A DNA stretch of 64,000 nucleotides from NCBI GenBank assembly GCA_963771655.1, contig CAVYUG010000001.1:1-64000 (forward strand), written 5' to 3'. This document shows positions 50,561-58,906 of the stretch, piece by piece (position 1 is the stretch's first letter; the number at the start of each line of letters is the position of its first letter). A model generated the notes under the pieces. The model ran no database searches. It had not been told where the DNA came from and saw only the letters and a program-made list of their open reading frames with translations. The DNA comes from JAWVFM01 sp963771655. GTDB lineage: Bacteria; Actinomycetota; Thermoleophilia; Solirubrobacterales; 70-9. Position numbers and translations under genes: made by a program.

Positions 50561-51318
50561 TGGCCGTAGCGACCCAGGGCCAGTCCCGCGCCGATGCATC
50601 GCGAGCCGAGAGCGCCCCGTCGCGGCCCCGCAAGGCGTTGACGATAGGCGCGGTGGCGAAGATCCTCGGGCAGGAGTTCGACGACATCTCGATCTCGAAG
50701 ATCCGCTACCTCGAGGACCAGAAGCTGCTCGCGCCCCGGCGCACCCCTGGCGGATATCGCCTGTACAGCCAGGCCGATGTCGAGCGCCTCCGCGCGATCC
50801 TGCGGATGCAGCGCGACGAGTTCCTGCCCCTGCGGGTGATTCGCCAGGAGCTCGCCACCGGCGACTTCGCCGGCCCCGAGCGGCGCGGCGGAGCCGACGT
50901 CGCGGTGGCGCGCCGCGCCGCCTCCGTCGACGCCGCCGTCCAGACCCTGACCGACGAGGAGCTGGTCGAGCAATCGGGGATCTCCGAGGGCCTTCTGCGA
51001 GAGCTGGCCGAGTACGGGATCGTTCAGCCGCAGCGTCGCGACGGAGCGATGACCTTCGACGAGACCGATCTCGAGATCGTGCGCGCCGCCGCGCAGCTGG
51101 CACGCTTCGGCGTCGCCGGGCGCAACCTCAGGGTCTTTCGCACCTCGGCCGACCGTGAGGCGGCGCTCCTCGAGCAGCTCGTGGGCCCCGCGCTCCGCTC
51201 GCGAAGCCAGGCTCGCCGCAAGGAGGCCGTCGAGAACCTGGAGAGCCTGGCCGCGATCTGCGGGCACCTGAAGCACCTCCTGCTGGTTCGCGACCTCCGG
51301 CGCCTGAAGGGCGAGTAG
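50560..51318 (+). CDS. ftsR: MerR-family regulator, FtsR-like
   Basis: 252 residues. MerR winged helix (about 27-95) with the particular FtsR/Rv1828 form TIGAVAKILGQEFDDISISKIRYLEDQKL and YSQADVERLRAILRMQRDEFLPLRVIRQEL. A second helical domain follows (about 128-250), unlike classical metal-sensing MerR proteins. In Corynebacterium FtsR activates ftsZ. The FHA-then-MerR order is the same as in mycobacteria. Symbol by similarity of form and context. Confidence 0.8.
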   Translation: MAVATQGQSRADASRAESAPSRPRKALTIGAVAKILGQEFDDISISKIRYLEDQKLLAPRRTPGGYRLYSQADVERLRAILRMQRDEFLPLRVIRQELATGDFAGPERRGGADVAVARRAASVDAAVQTLTDEELVEQSGISEGLLRELAEYGIVQPQRRDGAMTFDETDLEIVRAAAQLARFGVAGRNLRVFRTSADREAALLEQLVGPALRSRSQARRKEAVENLESLAAICGHLKHLLLVRDLRRLKGE

Positions 51319-51321
51319 CAC

Positions 51322-51780
51322 CTGCCTCGGGTCTCGCGCACGAGGGTCATCGACGCCCCGCGCGACCGGGTTTGGGCGCTCGTCTCGGACCCTCACCATC
51401 TGCCGCGGTGGTGGCCGCGGGCGCTGCGCGTCGAGGACGTCCGGGGCGAGCCGGGATCGAAGCGCACGCAGTGGACGCTCGTGCTCGGAACGGCCAAGGG
51501 CCGTGGTGTCCGGGCGGACTACAAGGTGACGAGCGCGGCCTCCGGCGAGCGCTACGTCTGGGAGCAGCGTGTGCAGGAGACGCCCTTCGAACGGATCATG
51601 CGCTCGGCCGAGGTCGCGATCTCGCTCGAGCCCCAGAACGATGCCACCGCGGTCACGCTGACCACCAGCGAGCGGCTGCGGGGCCTGGCGCGCCTCGGCT
51701 CGACGATGATGCGAGGCGCGGCGAAGCGGCGCCTCGACGAGGCCCTCGAGGGCATCGACAGGGCGGTGGGGGAGGGGTGA
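51322..51780 (+). CDS. SRPBCC-fold protein with no standard start codon
   Basis: 152 residues if read from a CTG at 51322. Polyketide-cyclase/START-like fold: VSRTRVIDAPRDRVWALVSDPHHLPRWWP is the canonical first strand and helix, ending in a helix with LDEALEGIDRAV. The frame is the same as ftsR, whose TAG ends at 51318. No ATG, GTG or TTG occurs between that stop and the first conserved strand, so it starts at CTG or is made by readthrough. GAAGG is about 12 bases before the CTG. An internal GTG at 51481 would remove the first third of the fold. Confidence 0.7.
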   Translation: MPRVSRTRVIDAPRDRVWALVSDPHHLPRWWPRALRVEDVRGEPGSKRTQWTLVLGTAKGRGVRADYKVTSAASGERYVWEQRVQETPFERIMRSAEVAISLEPQNDATAVTLTTSERLRGLARLGSTMMRGAAKRRLDEALEGIDRAVGEG

Positions 51781-51806
51781 CCGCCGGGGGCCCGGTCACC
51801 CCACCG

Positions 51807-53411
51807 ATGCGGTGGTGGGGCTGGGGCGAGGAGGGCAAGCGCCTCGCGCTGCCTGGGCGCGCCGAGGCCATGCTCGCGAATGAGCTCGGCCCGGGTGAGC
51901 CGGAACGACGGGTCGACCTCGAGGCCGTCGCAGTGCCCGAGGCTCGCCCGGTGCCGGAGGCGCTCGTCGACGCCGTCAATCGCGCAAGCGTGCTCGCCTC
52001 ACACGAGCAGAGGGTGCGCCGTGCCGCGGGCCGCGGCTACCCGGACCTCGTTCGCTTGAGGCGCGGCCGCCTCGATGCCGCTCCGGACGCCGTCGTCATG
52101 CCCGGCAGCGCCGAGCAGGTGGCGCGCGTTCTCGAGGTGTGCTCACGCGAGCGCATCGCGGTCGTGCCGTTCGGCGGCGGGACGAGCGTCGTCGGCGGCG
52201 TCGATCCCGATGCGGGATCGAACCGGGCGGTCATCTCGCTCGACCTGCGCAGGTTGCGCGGCGTCGAGGTGGACCGCACCTCGCTCACGGCCACCATCGG
52301 AGCCGGCCTCCGCGGGCCGGAGGCCGAGGCGGCGCTCGGCGCAGAGGGGCTCACCATCGGGCACTTCCCGCAGTCATTCGAGTACGCGACCATCGGCGGC
52401 TTCGCCGCGACCCGCTCGGCGGGCCAGGCCTCGAGCGGCTACGGGCGCTTCGACGCGCTGGTCACCGCGGCGCGGCTCGTCGCGCCGACGGGCGAGCTGC
52501 GCACGATCGCCACGCCGCACAGCGCCGCCGGGCCCGCCCTCCGCGAGCTGATCCTCGGGTCGGAGGGAGCGCTCGGGGTCATCACCGACGTCACGGTCCG
52601 GGTGCGCCCCGCGCCACGGGCCCGGCGCTACGAGGGTTGGATCGCGGCGAGCTTCGCCGAGGGCGCCGAGGCCATGCGGGCGGTTGCTCAGGACGACGCC
52701 CTGCCGGAGGTGGTGCGACTCTCCGACGAGGCGGAAACACGCGTCTCCTTCGCCCTCTCGGGGACCGGGGGGCCTTCGCGGGCGGCCCTCGGCGCGTACC
52801 TGAGGGCTCGCCGGCGCTCGAAGGGATGCATCGTCATCGCCGGGTGGGAGGGCGAGGGCGACGCCGTGGCCCGGCGGCGGTCCATCTCGCAGACGATCAT
52901 GCGCTCCAACGGCCTCGCGCCCCTGGGCGCCCGGCCGGGGAAATCATGGGAGCGCGGGCGCTACGAGGGCCCGTACCTGCGCGACGAGTTGATGGACCGC
53001 GGGTACCTCGTCGAGACCCTCGAGACCGCCCACACCTGGTCGCGCCTCGACGAGCTCTACAGGGCGGTCGGCGCTGCGATCTCGGGCGCACTCGAGCGCC
53101 AGGGGACCCCGGGGATCGTCATGTGCCACCTCTCGCACGCCTATCGCGACGGTGCCTCCCTGTACTTCACGTTCATCGCCCGTCGCCGGCCCGGGGAGGA
53201 GATCGAGCAGTGGCGGGAGGCGAAGGTGGCGGCATGCGAGGCCATCGTCGGCGCCGGCGGGACGATCACCCACCATCACGCCGTCGGCCGTGACCATGCC
53301 CCGTTCATGGAGGCGGAGGTCGGCGCGCTCGGGATCGAGGCGCTGCGCGCCCTCAAGGACCGGCTCGATCCGGCCGGCGTCATGAACCCGGGCAAGCTCC
53401 TGCCGGGCTAG
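51807..53411 (+). CDS. FAD-binding oxidase, alkyldihydroxyacetonephosphate-synthase-like
   Basis: 534 residues from MRWWGWGEEGKRL, a start typical of this family; a GTG at 51777 overlapping the previous stop is the alternative. VAO-type FAD domain: VVPFGGGTSVVGGV, IGGFAATRSAGQASSGYG and LILGSEGALGVITDVT. C-terminal GTITHHHAVGRDHAPF matches the AGPS active-site His stretch. In eukaryotes this makes ether lipids; actinobacterial members have mostly unproven substrates. Shares CTAG with the convergent gene. Confidence 0.85.
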   Translation: MRWWGWGEEGKRLALPGRAEAMLANELGPGEPERRVDLEAVAVPEARPVPEALVDAVNRASVLASHEQRVRRAAGRGYPDLVRLRRGRLDAAPDAVVMPGSAEQVARVLEVCSRERIAVVPFGGGTSVVGGVDPDAGSNRAVISLDLRRLRGVEVDRTSLTATIGAGLRGPEAEAALGAEGLTIGHFPQSFEYATIGGFAATRSAGQASSGYGRFDALVTAARLVAPTGELRTIATPHSAAGPALRELILGSEGALGVITDVTVRVRPAPRARRYEGWIAASFAEGAEAMRAVAQDDALPEVVRLSDEAETRVSFALSGTGGPSRAALGAYLRARRRSKGCIVIAGWEGEGDAVARRRSISQTIMRSNGLAPLGARPGKSWERGRYEGPYLRDELMDRGYLVETLETAHTWSRLDELYRAVGAAISGALERQGTPGIVMCHLSHAYRDGASLYFTFIARRRPGEEIEQWREAKVAACEAIVGAGGTITHHHAVGRDHAPFMEAEVGALGIEALRALKDRLDPAGVMNPGKLLPG

Positions 53412-54430
53412 CCGCGGGTTTTCGCCGGGATGGCTCCCCTGAGGGCCACGTTGCCCGGCTCGGGGATGATCAGCTTCGGCTTCTTCGCGGCGAGCACGGC
53501 CTTGATCTCCTTGCGAAGGACGCTCGCCGGGCTCACGACGATGTCGACCGACTTCATCTTCGGTAGGAACGGGAGCACGACGGATGGGATGTTGAAGCGG
53601 TCATGCGACTGCAGGAGCGGGGCGACCGGATAGCCCTGGCGCTTCGACGGGTCGAGCGCGAGCCACACCGAATACACCTGGCCGCTCGGCGCCGGCGTCA
53701 GGTCCCGCGTGCGGACGTCGAGGAATGGCGTGTTCGCGGTCGCGAGGCCGAAGGTCGCGAGACCGCTGCCCGGGCTTCCGCCCACGGCCTTGAGGGGCAC
53801 CGGGGTCAGCGTCTGGTTGCCCGTGTCGCCCGACGGTGTCGTGGTCGTCCCGCCGCCGGTCGTTGTCGGCGTCGTCGTGCTGGTGGGGGGCACCGACGCC
53901 GTCGTGGGGCTCGACTCGCCCCCGCTGAAGGCGCCGGCGACGGCGGCGATCACGACGCCCACGATGACCGCTCCGCTCGCCAGCACCACGAAAAGGCGAG
54001 TCTGGCGCGCGGAGAGCGAGGAGCGCGGCGCGGCCTCGCCCGAAGGCGACGCGGCCCGCCTGCGGCCCGGCGCGCGCAGGTGGGGCGCGGTCCGCACCTC
54101 TCCGGGCAGCTTGGGCAGATCGGCGCCCGGGGCGACGTCGGTGAGCGCCGTCGCGACCCGCTCCGCCAGCGCGGCGTCGTCGGGATCGTCGCGAAGGTGG
54201 CGGACCGCATCGGCGCGGCCGATCGGATCGGCCTGCCCGAGCAGGTAGTCGGTCAGGCCAACGTTGCGGTCGGGATCGGCGCCGCCGAGCTCGGCGAGGG
54301 CGGACCGGGCCCGCGAGCGCACCTCGTCCTCCGAGATCCCGAGCAGGCCCGCGATGTCCGCGTAGCTCTGCCCGCGCTCGAGCAGGAGTCCGAGCATCGC
54401 CTGCTGGTCGGCGGAGAGAGTCATCCGCAT
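53408..54430 (-). CDS. sigma-region-4-like HTH, membrane helix and anti-sigma K-like exterior domain
   Basis: 340 residues. Residues 4-46 (LSADQQAMLGLLLERGQSYADIAGLLGISEDEV) resemble sigma-70 region 4. A helical acidic linker follows, one membrane helix (about 146-168), a Thr/Pro/Gly-rich stretch, and an outer domain (about 210-340) with SVWLALDPSKRQGYPVAPL reminiscent of the anti-sigma K family C-terminal domain. Topology: HTH inside, sensor-like domain outside. No cognate sigma factor gene is adjacent. Start ATG 54430 or 54424. Confidence 0.65.
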   Translation of the reverse strand: MRMTLSADQQAMLGLLLERGQSYADIAGLLGISEDEVRSRARSALAELGGADPDRNVGLTDYLLGQADPIGRADAVRHLRDDPDDAALAERVATALTDVAPGADLPKLPGEVRTAPHLRAPGRRRAASPSGEAAPRSSLSARQTRLFVVLASGAVIVGVVIAAVAGAFSGGESSPTTASVPPTSTTTPTTTGGGTTTTPSGDTGNQTLTPVPLKAVGGSPGSGLATFGLATANTPFLDVRTRDLTPAPSGQVYSVWLALDPSKRQGYPVAPLLQSHDRFNIPSVVLPFLPKMKSVDIVVSPASVLRKEIKAVLAAKKPKLIIPEPGNVALRGAIPAKTRG

Positions 54431-54454
54431 GGAAGCGTAGATACTCGGCGCGGA

Positions 54455-54460
54455 TAACGT
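54455..54460 (+). promoter_or_regulatory. -10 element TAACGT, leaderless geometry
   Basis: TAACGT ends 7 nt before a GTG at 54468, favouring that start over the overlapping GTG at 54459. Confidence 0.4.
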
Positions 54461-54467
54461 GGAGGGT

Positions 54468-56198
54468 GTGACCCCGCTCGCCGACCTCGCGACGCGGCGC
54501 CCGCTCGTCCTCCTTGCCCCGGCCGTGGGGATCGTCGCCGCGATGGTGGCACTGGCCTTCGCCGCGCCGCACCACCTGTCGGCCGAGCCGGCGCGCACGA
54601 GCGGAGGCGCGCGGCCAGACCTCTCGATCGTCGCCCGGGGGCCGTTTCCCGCCCGCTCGCGGGTCTTCCGGGTCGCCCTCGACACGGCCCTCACCGGCCT
54701 TCGCACCGATCCGGCCGTGGCGTCGGCAAGGCGCACGGCCGAGCGCGGTCACCTGTCTCTGGTCGAGGTGACGCTCACCGCGACGAGCGAGCCGGCGAGG
54801 GAGGCGGCCGTCCGCCAGATCGAAGCGGAGATCGACCCGGGCCCCCTGCATCTCGACTACGGCGGCGAGGCTGTCGTCCTCGCAAGCGCGCGCCATTCCA
54901 TCGCCGACGAGCTCTGGAAGCTGGAGCTCCTCGCGCTTCCGTTCGTCGCACTCGTTCTCGCCGGCCTCTGCGGCGCCGCCGCGGGGCTCGGCGCCGCGAT
55001 CGCCGCCGCCGGGGCGATCGGGGCGACTCTCGTCGGTCTGCGCGTGGGGTCCTCCTTCAGCGACGTTTCGCTTCTCGGCATCGCGCCGGGGGCAGTCCTC
55101 GCCCTCGTTCTACCCGTCGAGCTCGCGTCGCTCCTGCGCTCGCTGCACCGCGAGGAGCGCCTGATCTCGACGCCCACGGAAGCCCTTGCGAACGCGCTCG
55201 GTGGGTGGGCCCGCCTCGGCGTTCCCCTCGCAGTCCTCGCCGGCCTCGCGCCGCTGGCCCTCCTCGTCACGCCCTTTCCGGCGACCGGCTCGTTGCTCGT
55301 GGGAACCGCCGTTGCGGCCGCGAGCGCCCTCCTGCTCACCGCCGCCGTCGTCCCGCCGCTCCTGGCGCTCGAGGCTCGGGTGGCGCCGGCCGAGCGGGCG
55401 GCGCACCGCGACGGCCGCCTCGGCGACGCCGCCCGCGGGCTCCTCGGGCGGGTGGCCTCGTCATGGATCGCGCTCGTCGTGGCGGTCGTGGTCGCGGTGG
55501 GGGTCCCACTCGCGCTTGCCGCTCCCGCCCGGGACGTCGAGACACGCCCGTTCGGCGTCGCCGACCTCCCGGAGCAGGCTCAGGCCGCGGCCAGCGCTCG
55601 CGAGTCGACCGGGATCGCCACCGGCGAGCCGGCGAGCGACGTCTCACTCAGCCCCGAGCCGGCAGCGAGCGACGTGATCCGCGGGCTTGGGCTCGCCGCG
55701 GGGATCGCGGCCGGCGCTCTCGCGCTGGTGCTGGTGGCGCTCGCACGCTCCCCGAAGCCGCTGGTCGCCGTGCCGTTCGCGCTCCTTCCGGCGGCCGCGG
55801 CGCTCGGCGTCGTCGCGTTCGTGATTGCACAGGGCCACCTCGCCGCGTCGCTCGGGCTGCGCGAGGAGGGCTCGCTCGACACCGGGGCCGTCGGCTGCGC
55901 CCTGGCCGCGATCGCCGGACTGAGCGCGGGTCGCTGCGCGCGGGACTGGCTCGCGGTGCGTCGGGAGGGACGGGTCGGGGCGGGCATCGCGGGAACGGCT
56001 GAGCTCGCGGCGGGAACCGTGCTGCCCGCGGTAGCCGCGGCGAGCCTCGTCGCAGCGGCTGCCTTCGGCGTTCTCGCGGGGGCGGACCTCTATGCCGCCC
56101 GGGAGTTCGGCCTGCTGGTCGCAGTCGGGCTCCTCGTCGACCTCGTCCTCCGTCCGCCGCTCCTCGCCTTGCTGGCCCGCGTCAGCCCGGGGAAATAG
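54468..56198 (+). CDS. MMPL/RND-like membrane protein, reduced
   Basis: 576 residues from the GTG at 54468. First helix at about 10-35 after TRRPLVLLAPAVG, an outside domain (about 36-140), then a bundle of helices, a second short outside segment (about 340-400) and a final bundle. The two-fold MMPL layout is recognisable, but both outer domains are much shorter than in true MmpL exporters (700-1000 residues), and no clear charged proton-relay pair is seen in the helices. Transport function uncertain. Confidence 0.6.
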   Translation: MTPLADLATRRPLVLLAPAVGIVAAMVALAFAAPHHLSAEPARTSGGARPDLSIVARGPFPARSRVFRVALDTALTGLRTDPAVASARRTAERGHLSLVEVTLTATSEPAREAAVRQIEAEIDPGPLHLDYGGEAVVLASARHSIADELWKLELLALPFVALVLAGLCGAAAGLGAAIAAAGAIGATLVGLRVGSSFSDVSLLGIAPGAVLALVLPVELASLLRSLHREERLISTPTEALANALGGWARLGVPLAVLAGLAPLALLVTPFPATGSLLVGTAVAAASALLLTAAVVPPLLALEARVAPAERAAHRDGRLGDAARGLLGRVASSWIALVVAVVVAVGVPLALAAPARDVETRPFGVADLPEQAQAAASARESTGIATGEPASDVSLSPEPAASDVIRGLGLAAGIAAGALALVLVALARSPKPLVAVPFALLPAAAALGVVAFVIAQGHLAASLGLREEGSLDTGAVGCALAAIAGLSAGRCARDWLAVRREGRVGAGIAGTAELAAGTVLPAVAAASLVAAAAFGVLAGADLYAAREFGLLVAVGLLVDLVLRPPLLALLARVSPGK

Positions 56199-56201
56199 GG
56201 T
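56196..56201 (+). promoter_or_regulatory. -10 element TAGGGT, leaderless geometry
   Basis: TAGGGT overlaps the stop codon of the MMPL-like gene and ends 7 nt before the thioesterase ATG at 56209. Confidence 0.42.
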
Positions 56202-56208
56202 CTCGGGC

Positions 56209-56628
56209 ATGAACGACCGAGCTGAGGGGGCGCCCATCTCGCCCGAGGACGACGGCTTCGCCGGGCTCGTCGGCATCGAGTACCTGGATCACGATCCCGA
56301 CGGGATTCGTGCCCGCGTCCCCGTCAGCGATCGGGTGCGACAGCCCTACGGGATCGTCCACGGCGGCGTCCACGCGACGCTCGCGGAGACGATCTGCTCT
56401 TACGCGACGGCCGTCGGCGTCGGGTCTGACGGCAGGATCGCGATGGGGCAATCGAACAGCACCACGTTCCTGCGGCCGATATCCGAGGGTCACGTCAACG
56501 CCGCCGCGACGGTGCGGCACCGAGGGAGGACGACCTGGGTCTGGGACGTGGAGATCACCGACGACGAGGGCCGCCTCTGCGCTCTCGTCAGGATGACGGT
56601 CGCCGTCCGTGAGCCGCGCCCGACCTAG
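56209..56628 (+). CDS. hotdog-fold thioesterase, PaaI-like
   Basis: 139 residues. YGIVHGGVHATLAETICSYA is the PaaI/YbgC-type active-site region, with the catalytic Glu/Asp position in LAET; NSTTFLRPISEGHVNAAATV follows as in acyl-CoA thioesterases. Hydrolyses acyl- or aryl-CoA. Its TAG stop shares CTAG with nadE. Confidence 0.87.
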   Translation: MNDRAEGAPISPEDDGFAGLVGIEYLDHDPDGIRARVPVSDRVRQPYGIVHGGVHATLAETICSYATAVGVGSDGRIAMGQSNSTTFLRPISEGHVNAAATVRHRGRTTWVWDVEITDDEGRLCALVRMTVAVREPRPT

Positions 56629-58364
56629 CCGCGGTAACGGTTCGTAATCGGCAGGCGGCGGTCGCGGCCGAAGGCCTTTGGCGTGATCTTGATCCCGGGC
56701 GGCGCCTGACGGCGCTTGTACTCGGCCCGGTCGACCAGCGCGAGGACCTCGTCGACCGTCTCGGCGTCCATGCCGGCGGCGATCAGCTCTTCGCGGCCCT
56801 GGTCGTCCTCGACGTACGCCTCGAGGATTCGATCCAGCAGGTCGTACGGCGGCAGCGAATCCTCGTCGAGCTGCCCGGGCCGCAGCTCCGCTGAGGGCGC
56901 GCGCTCGAGGACGGAGGTGGGCACGATCTCGCGCCCGTCGAGCGCGTTTCGGTACCGCACGAGGTCGTAGACCAGGGTCTTCGGCACGTCCTTGATGACG
57001 GCGAACCCGCCGGCCATGTCGCCGTACAGCGTCGCGTAGCCGACCGACATCTCGCTTTTGTTTCCCGTCGCCAGAACGAGCCAGCCGTGGCGATTCGACA
57101 GGGCCATGATGAGGTTGCCGCGGATGCGGGCCTGGACGTTCTCGGCCGCGAGGCCCTCGGGGGCGGTGGGGCCGCCCGTACCCGTATCGGCCCGGTGGTC
57201 TGCCGGCGCAGCGCCATCGACGGTCGCGTTCGCAAGCAGGCCGTCGTAGGCCGCCATCGCCGGTTCGATCGGGATCTCGACCAGCTCCGCACCGAGGTTC
57301 CGGGCAATCGAGCGGGCGTCATCCTGCGTCTCGGGGCTCGAGTGGGGGGAGGGCATGACCACGCAGGTCACGCGGTCGCCTCCGAGGGCATCCGCGGCGA
57401 GGAGCGCGACGAGCGCCGAGTCGATTCCTCCGGAGACGGCGACCAGCACCCGCTCGAAGCCGTTCTTACGCACGTAGTCGGCGAGCCCGAGCCGCAGGGC
57501 GGTGTAGACCTCCGCCACCGGTTCGAGCGGCTCGGCGAGGGGCGACTCGACGGCGCCGCGGGGCTCGCGCCGCTCGAGCGAGGCCAGGACCGGCACGCCG
57601 CCACCGTCTCGCGGGCCGCGCGCCTCGAGATCGAGGTCGCAGACGAGGAGCTCCTCGTCGAACTGCCCCGCGCGCGCGAGGGTCTCCCCGGCTGGGGAGA
57701 CGACAACCGAATGCCCGTCGAAAACGAGCTCGTCCTGGCCGCCGACGGCGTTGCAGAGCGCGAACGCTGCGTTTGTTTCGCGGGCGCGATCGCCCACCAT
57801 GCGCTCCCTCGCGAGACCCTTGCCGCGGTGATACGGCGAGGCCGAGGCGTTCACGATGAGCGTCGCGCCCGCGAGGGCCTCCATCGACGCCGGCGGCCCC
57901 GGAAACCAGATGTCCTCGCATACGGTGAGGCCCACGCGAACATCCCCGAGCTCCACGACCCCGCCCTCGTCTCCGGGCTCAAAGTAGCGGCGCTCGTCGA
58001 AGACCCCGTAGTTCGGAAGAAGGCACTTGCGGTAAACCGCCTGCACGACGCGGTCCGCGATCACGGCGGCCGAGTTATGCACCGCCAGGTCGCCCTCCGG
58101 GAATCCGACGACCGCGACTATCCCATCGACCTCCGCCGCCAGGCGGTGGAGGGCCTGCCGGCACGAATCGAGGAAATGCGCCTTGAGCAGGAGGTCCTCC
58201 GGGGGATAGCCGCTGATCACGAGCTCGGGAAGCACCACGAGCCCCGCGCCGGCGTCGCGCGCGCGCTCGATCCATTCGAGTGCGGCCCGGGCGTTGCCCT
58301 CGACGTCGCCGACGGTCGGGTCCATCTGCGCGAGGGCGATGCGAAGGCGCTCGTTCTCGGCCAT
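56625..58364 (-). CDS. nadE: glutamine-dependent NAD+ synthetase
   Basis: 579 residues. N-terminal nitrilase-type glutaminase (about 1-270) with Glu in VLPELVISGYPPEDLL, Lys in YRKCLLPNYGVFDE and Cys in LTVCEDIWFPG. C-terminal ATP-pyrophosphatase domain: VAVSGGIDSALVALLAADAL, VVMPSPHSSPET and LATGNKSEMSVGYATLYGDM. Last step of NAD synthesis. A Gly/Thr/Pro-rich loop (about 427-448) is inserted before ENVQARIRG. The ATG at 58364 is preferred over longer Arg-rich extensions. Confidence 0.95.
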   Translation of the reverse strand: MAENERLRIALAQMDPTVGDVEGNARAALEWIERARDAGAGLVVLPELVISGYPPEDLLLKAHFLDSCRQALHRLAAEVDGIVAVVGFPEGDLAVHNSAAVIADRVVQAVYRKCLLPNYGVFDERRYFEPGDEGGVVELGDVRVGLTVCEDIWFPGPPASMEALAGATLIVNASASPYHRGKGLARERMVGDRARETNAAFALCNAVGGQDELVFDGHSVVVSPAGETLARAGQFDEELLVCDLDLEARGPRDGGGVPVLASLERREPRGAVESPLAEPLEPVAEVYTALRLGLADYVRKNGFERVLVAVSGGIDSALVALLAADALGGDRVTCVVMPSPHSSPETQDDARSIARNLGAELVEIPIEPAMAAYDGLLANATVDGAAPADHRADTGTGGPTAPEGLAAENVQARIRGNLIMALSNRHGWLVLATGNKSEMSVGYATLYGDMAGGFAVIKDVPKTLVYDLVRYRNALDGREIVPTSVLERAPSAELRPGQLDEDSLPPYDLLDRILEAYVEDDQGREELIAAGMDAETVDEVLALVDRAEYKRRQAPPGIKITPKAFGRDRRLPITNRYRG

Positions 58365-58390
58365 GCCGAAAGTATGTAGGGCGGGCGCTT

Positions 58391-58906
58391 CTACTCGCCC
58401 GAGGCTGCTGTTCCCACTGGGACTTCGACGACGATCACGTCCTTCCACTCGCCGTCGAGGCGGCCATGGCGTCGATGGACGCCGACCTCGCGCCAGCCGC
58501 ACGCGCGCAGGAGCGCCAGCGACGGTTGGTTCGAAGTGAAGACCTTGCCCACGAGCTTGTGGTAGCCCGCCCGCCCCGCGGACTCGGCGAGCGCCCGGAT
58601 CAGCGTCGTACCGACCCCCGAGCGGCGAGCCGAGCGCTCGACGTACATCGTCGCCTCGCCCACCCCGGCGTAGTAGTCGTGCGCGTCGTCGTAGGTGCCC
58701 ACCCAGGCAAACCCGGCGACCCTGCCCCCGAGCTCGGCGACGAGGGCGATCCTGCGGCGCCCCAGGAGCTCGGCCACCCGCTTCGGCGTCTGCTCGCCGG
58801 TCTCGAAGGTGGCGACTCGCTCAGCGATGCCCTGGTTGAAGATCTCGGCGATCGCGCGGGCGTCCGCGGGCGCGGCTGGTCGTACGACGGGGGTCTCAAG
58901 TTCCAT
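58391..58906 (-). CDS. GNAT acetyltransferase, phosphinothricin/methionine-sulfoximine type
   Basis: 171 residues. VRPAAPADARAIAEIFNQGI and VATFETGEQTP match the N-terminus of the Pat/MddA-like group; YVERSARRSGVGTTLIRAL is the acetyl-CoA loop and GYHKLVGKVFTSNQPSLALL follows. The group acetylates small amino-acid analogues such as phosphinothricin or methionine sulfoximine, but many members have other targets. Overlaps the upstream channel gene by 11 bp; nadE follows after 26 bp. Confidence 0.82.
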   Translation of the reverse strand: MELETPVVRPAAPADARAIAEIFNQGIAERVATFETGEQTPKRVAELLGRRRIALVAELGGRVAGFAWVGTYDDAHDYYAGVGEATMYVERSARRSGVGTTLIRALAESAGRAGYHKLVGKVFTSNQPSLALLRACGWREVGVHRRHGRLDGEWKDVIVVEVPVGTAASGE

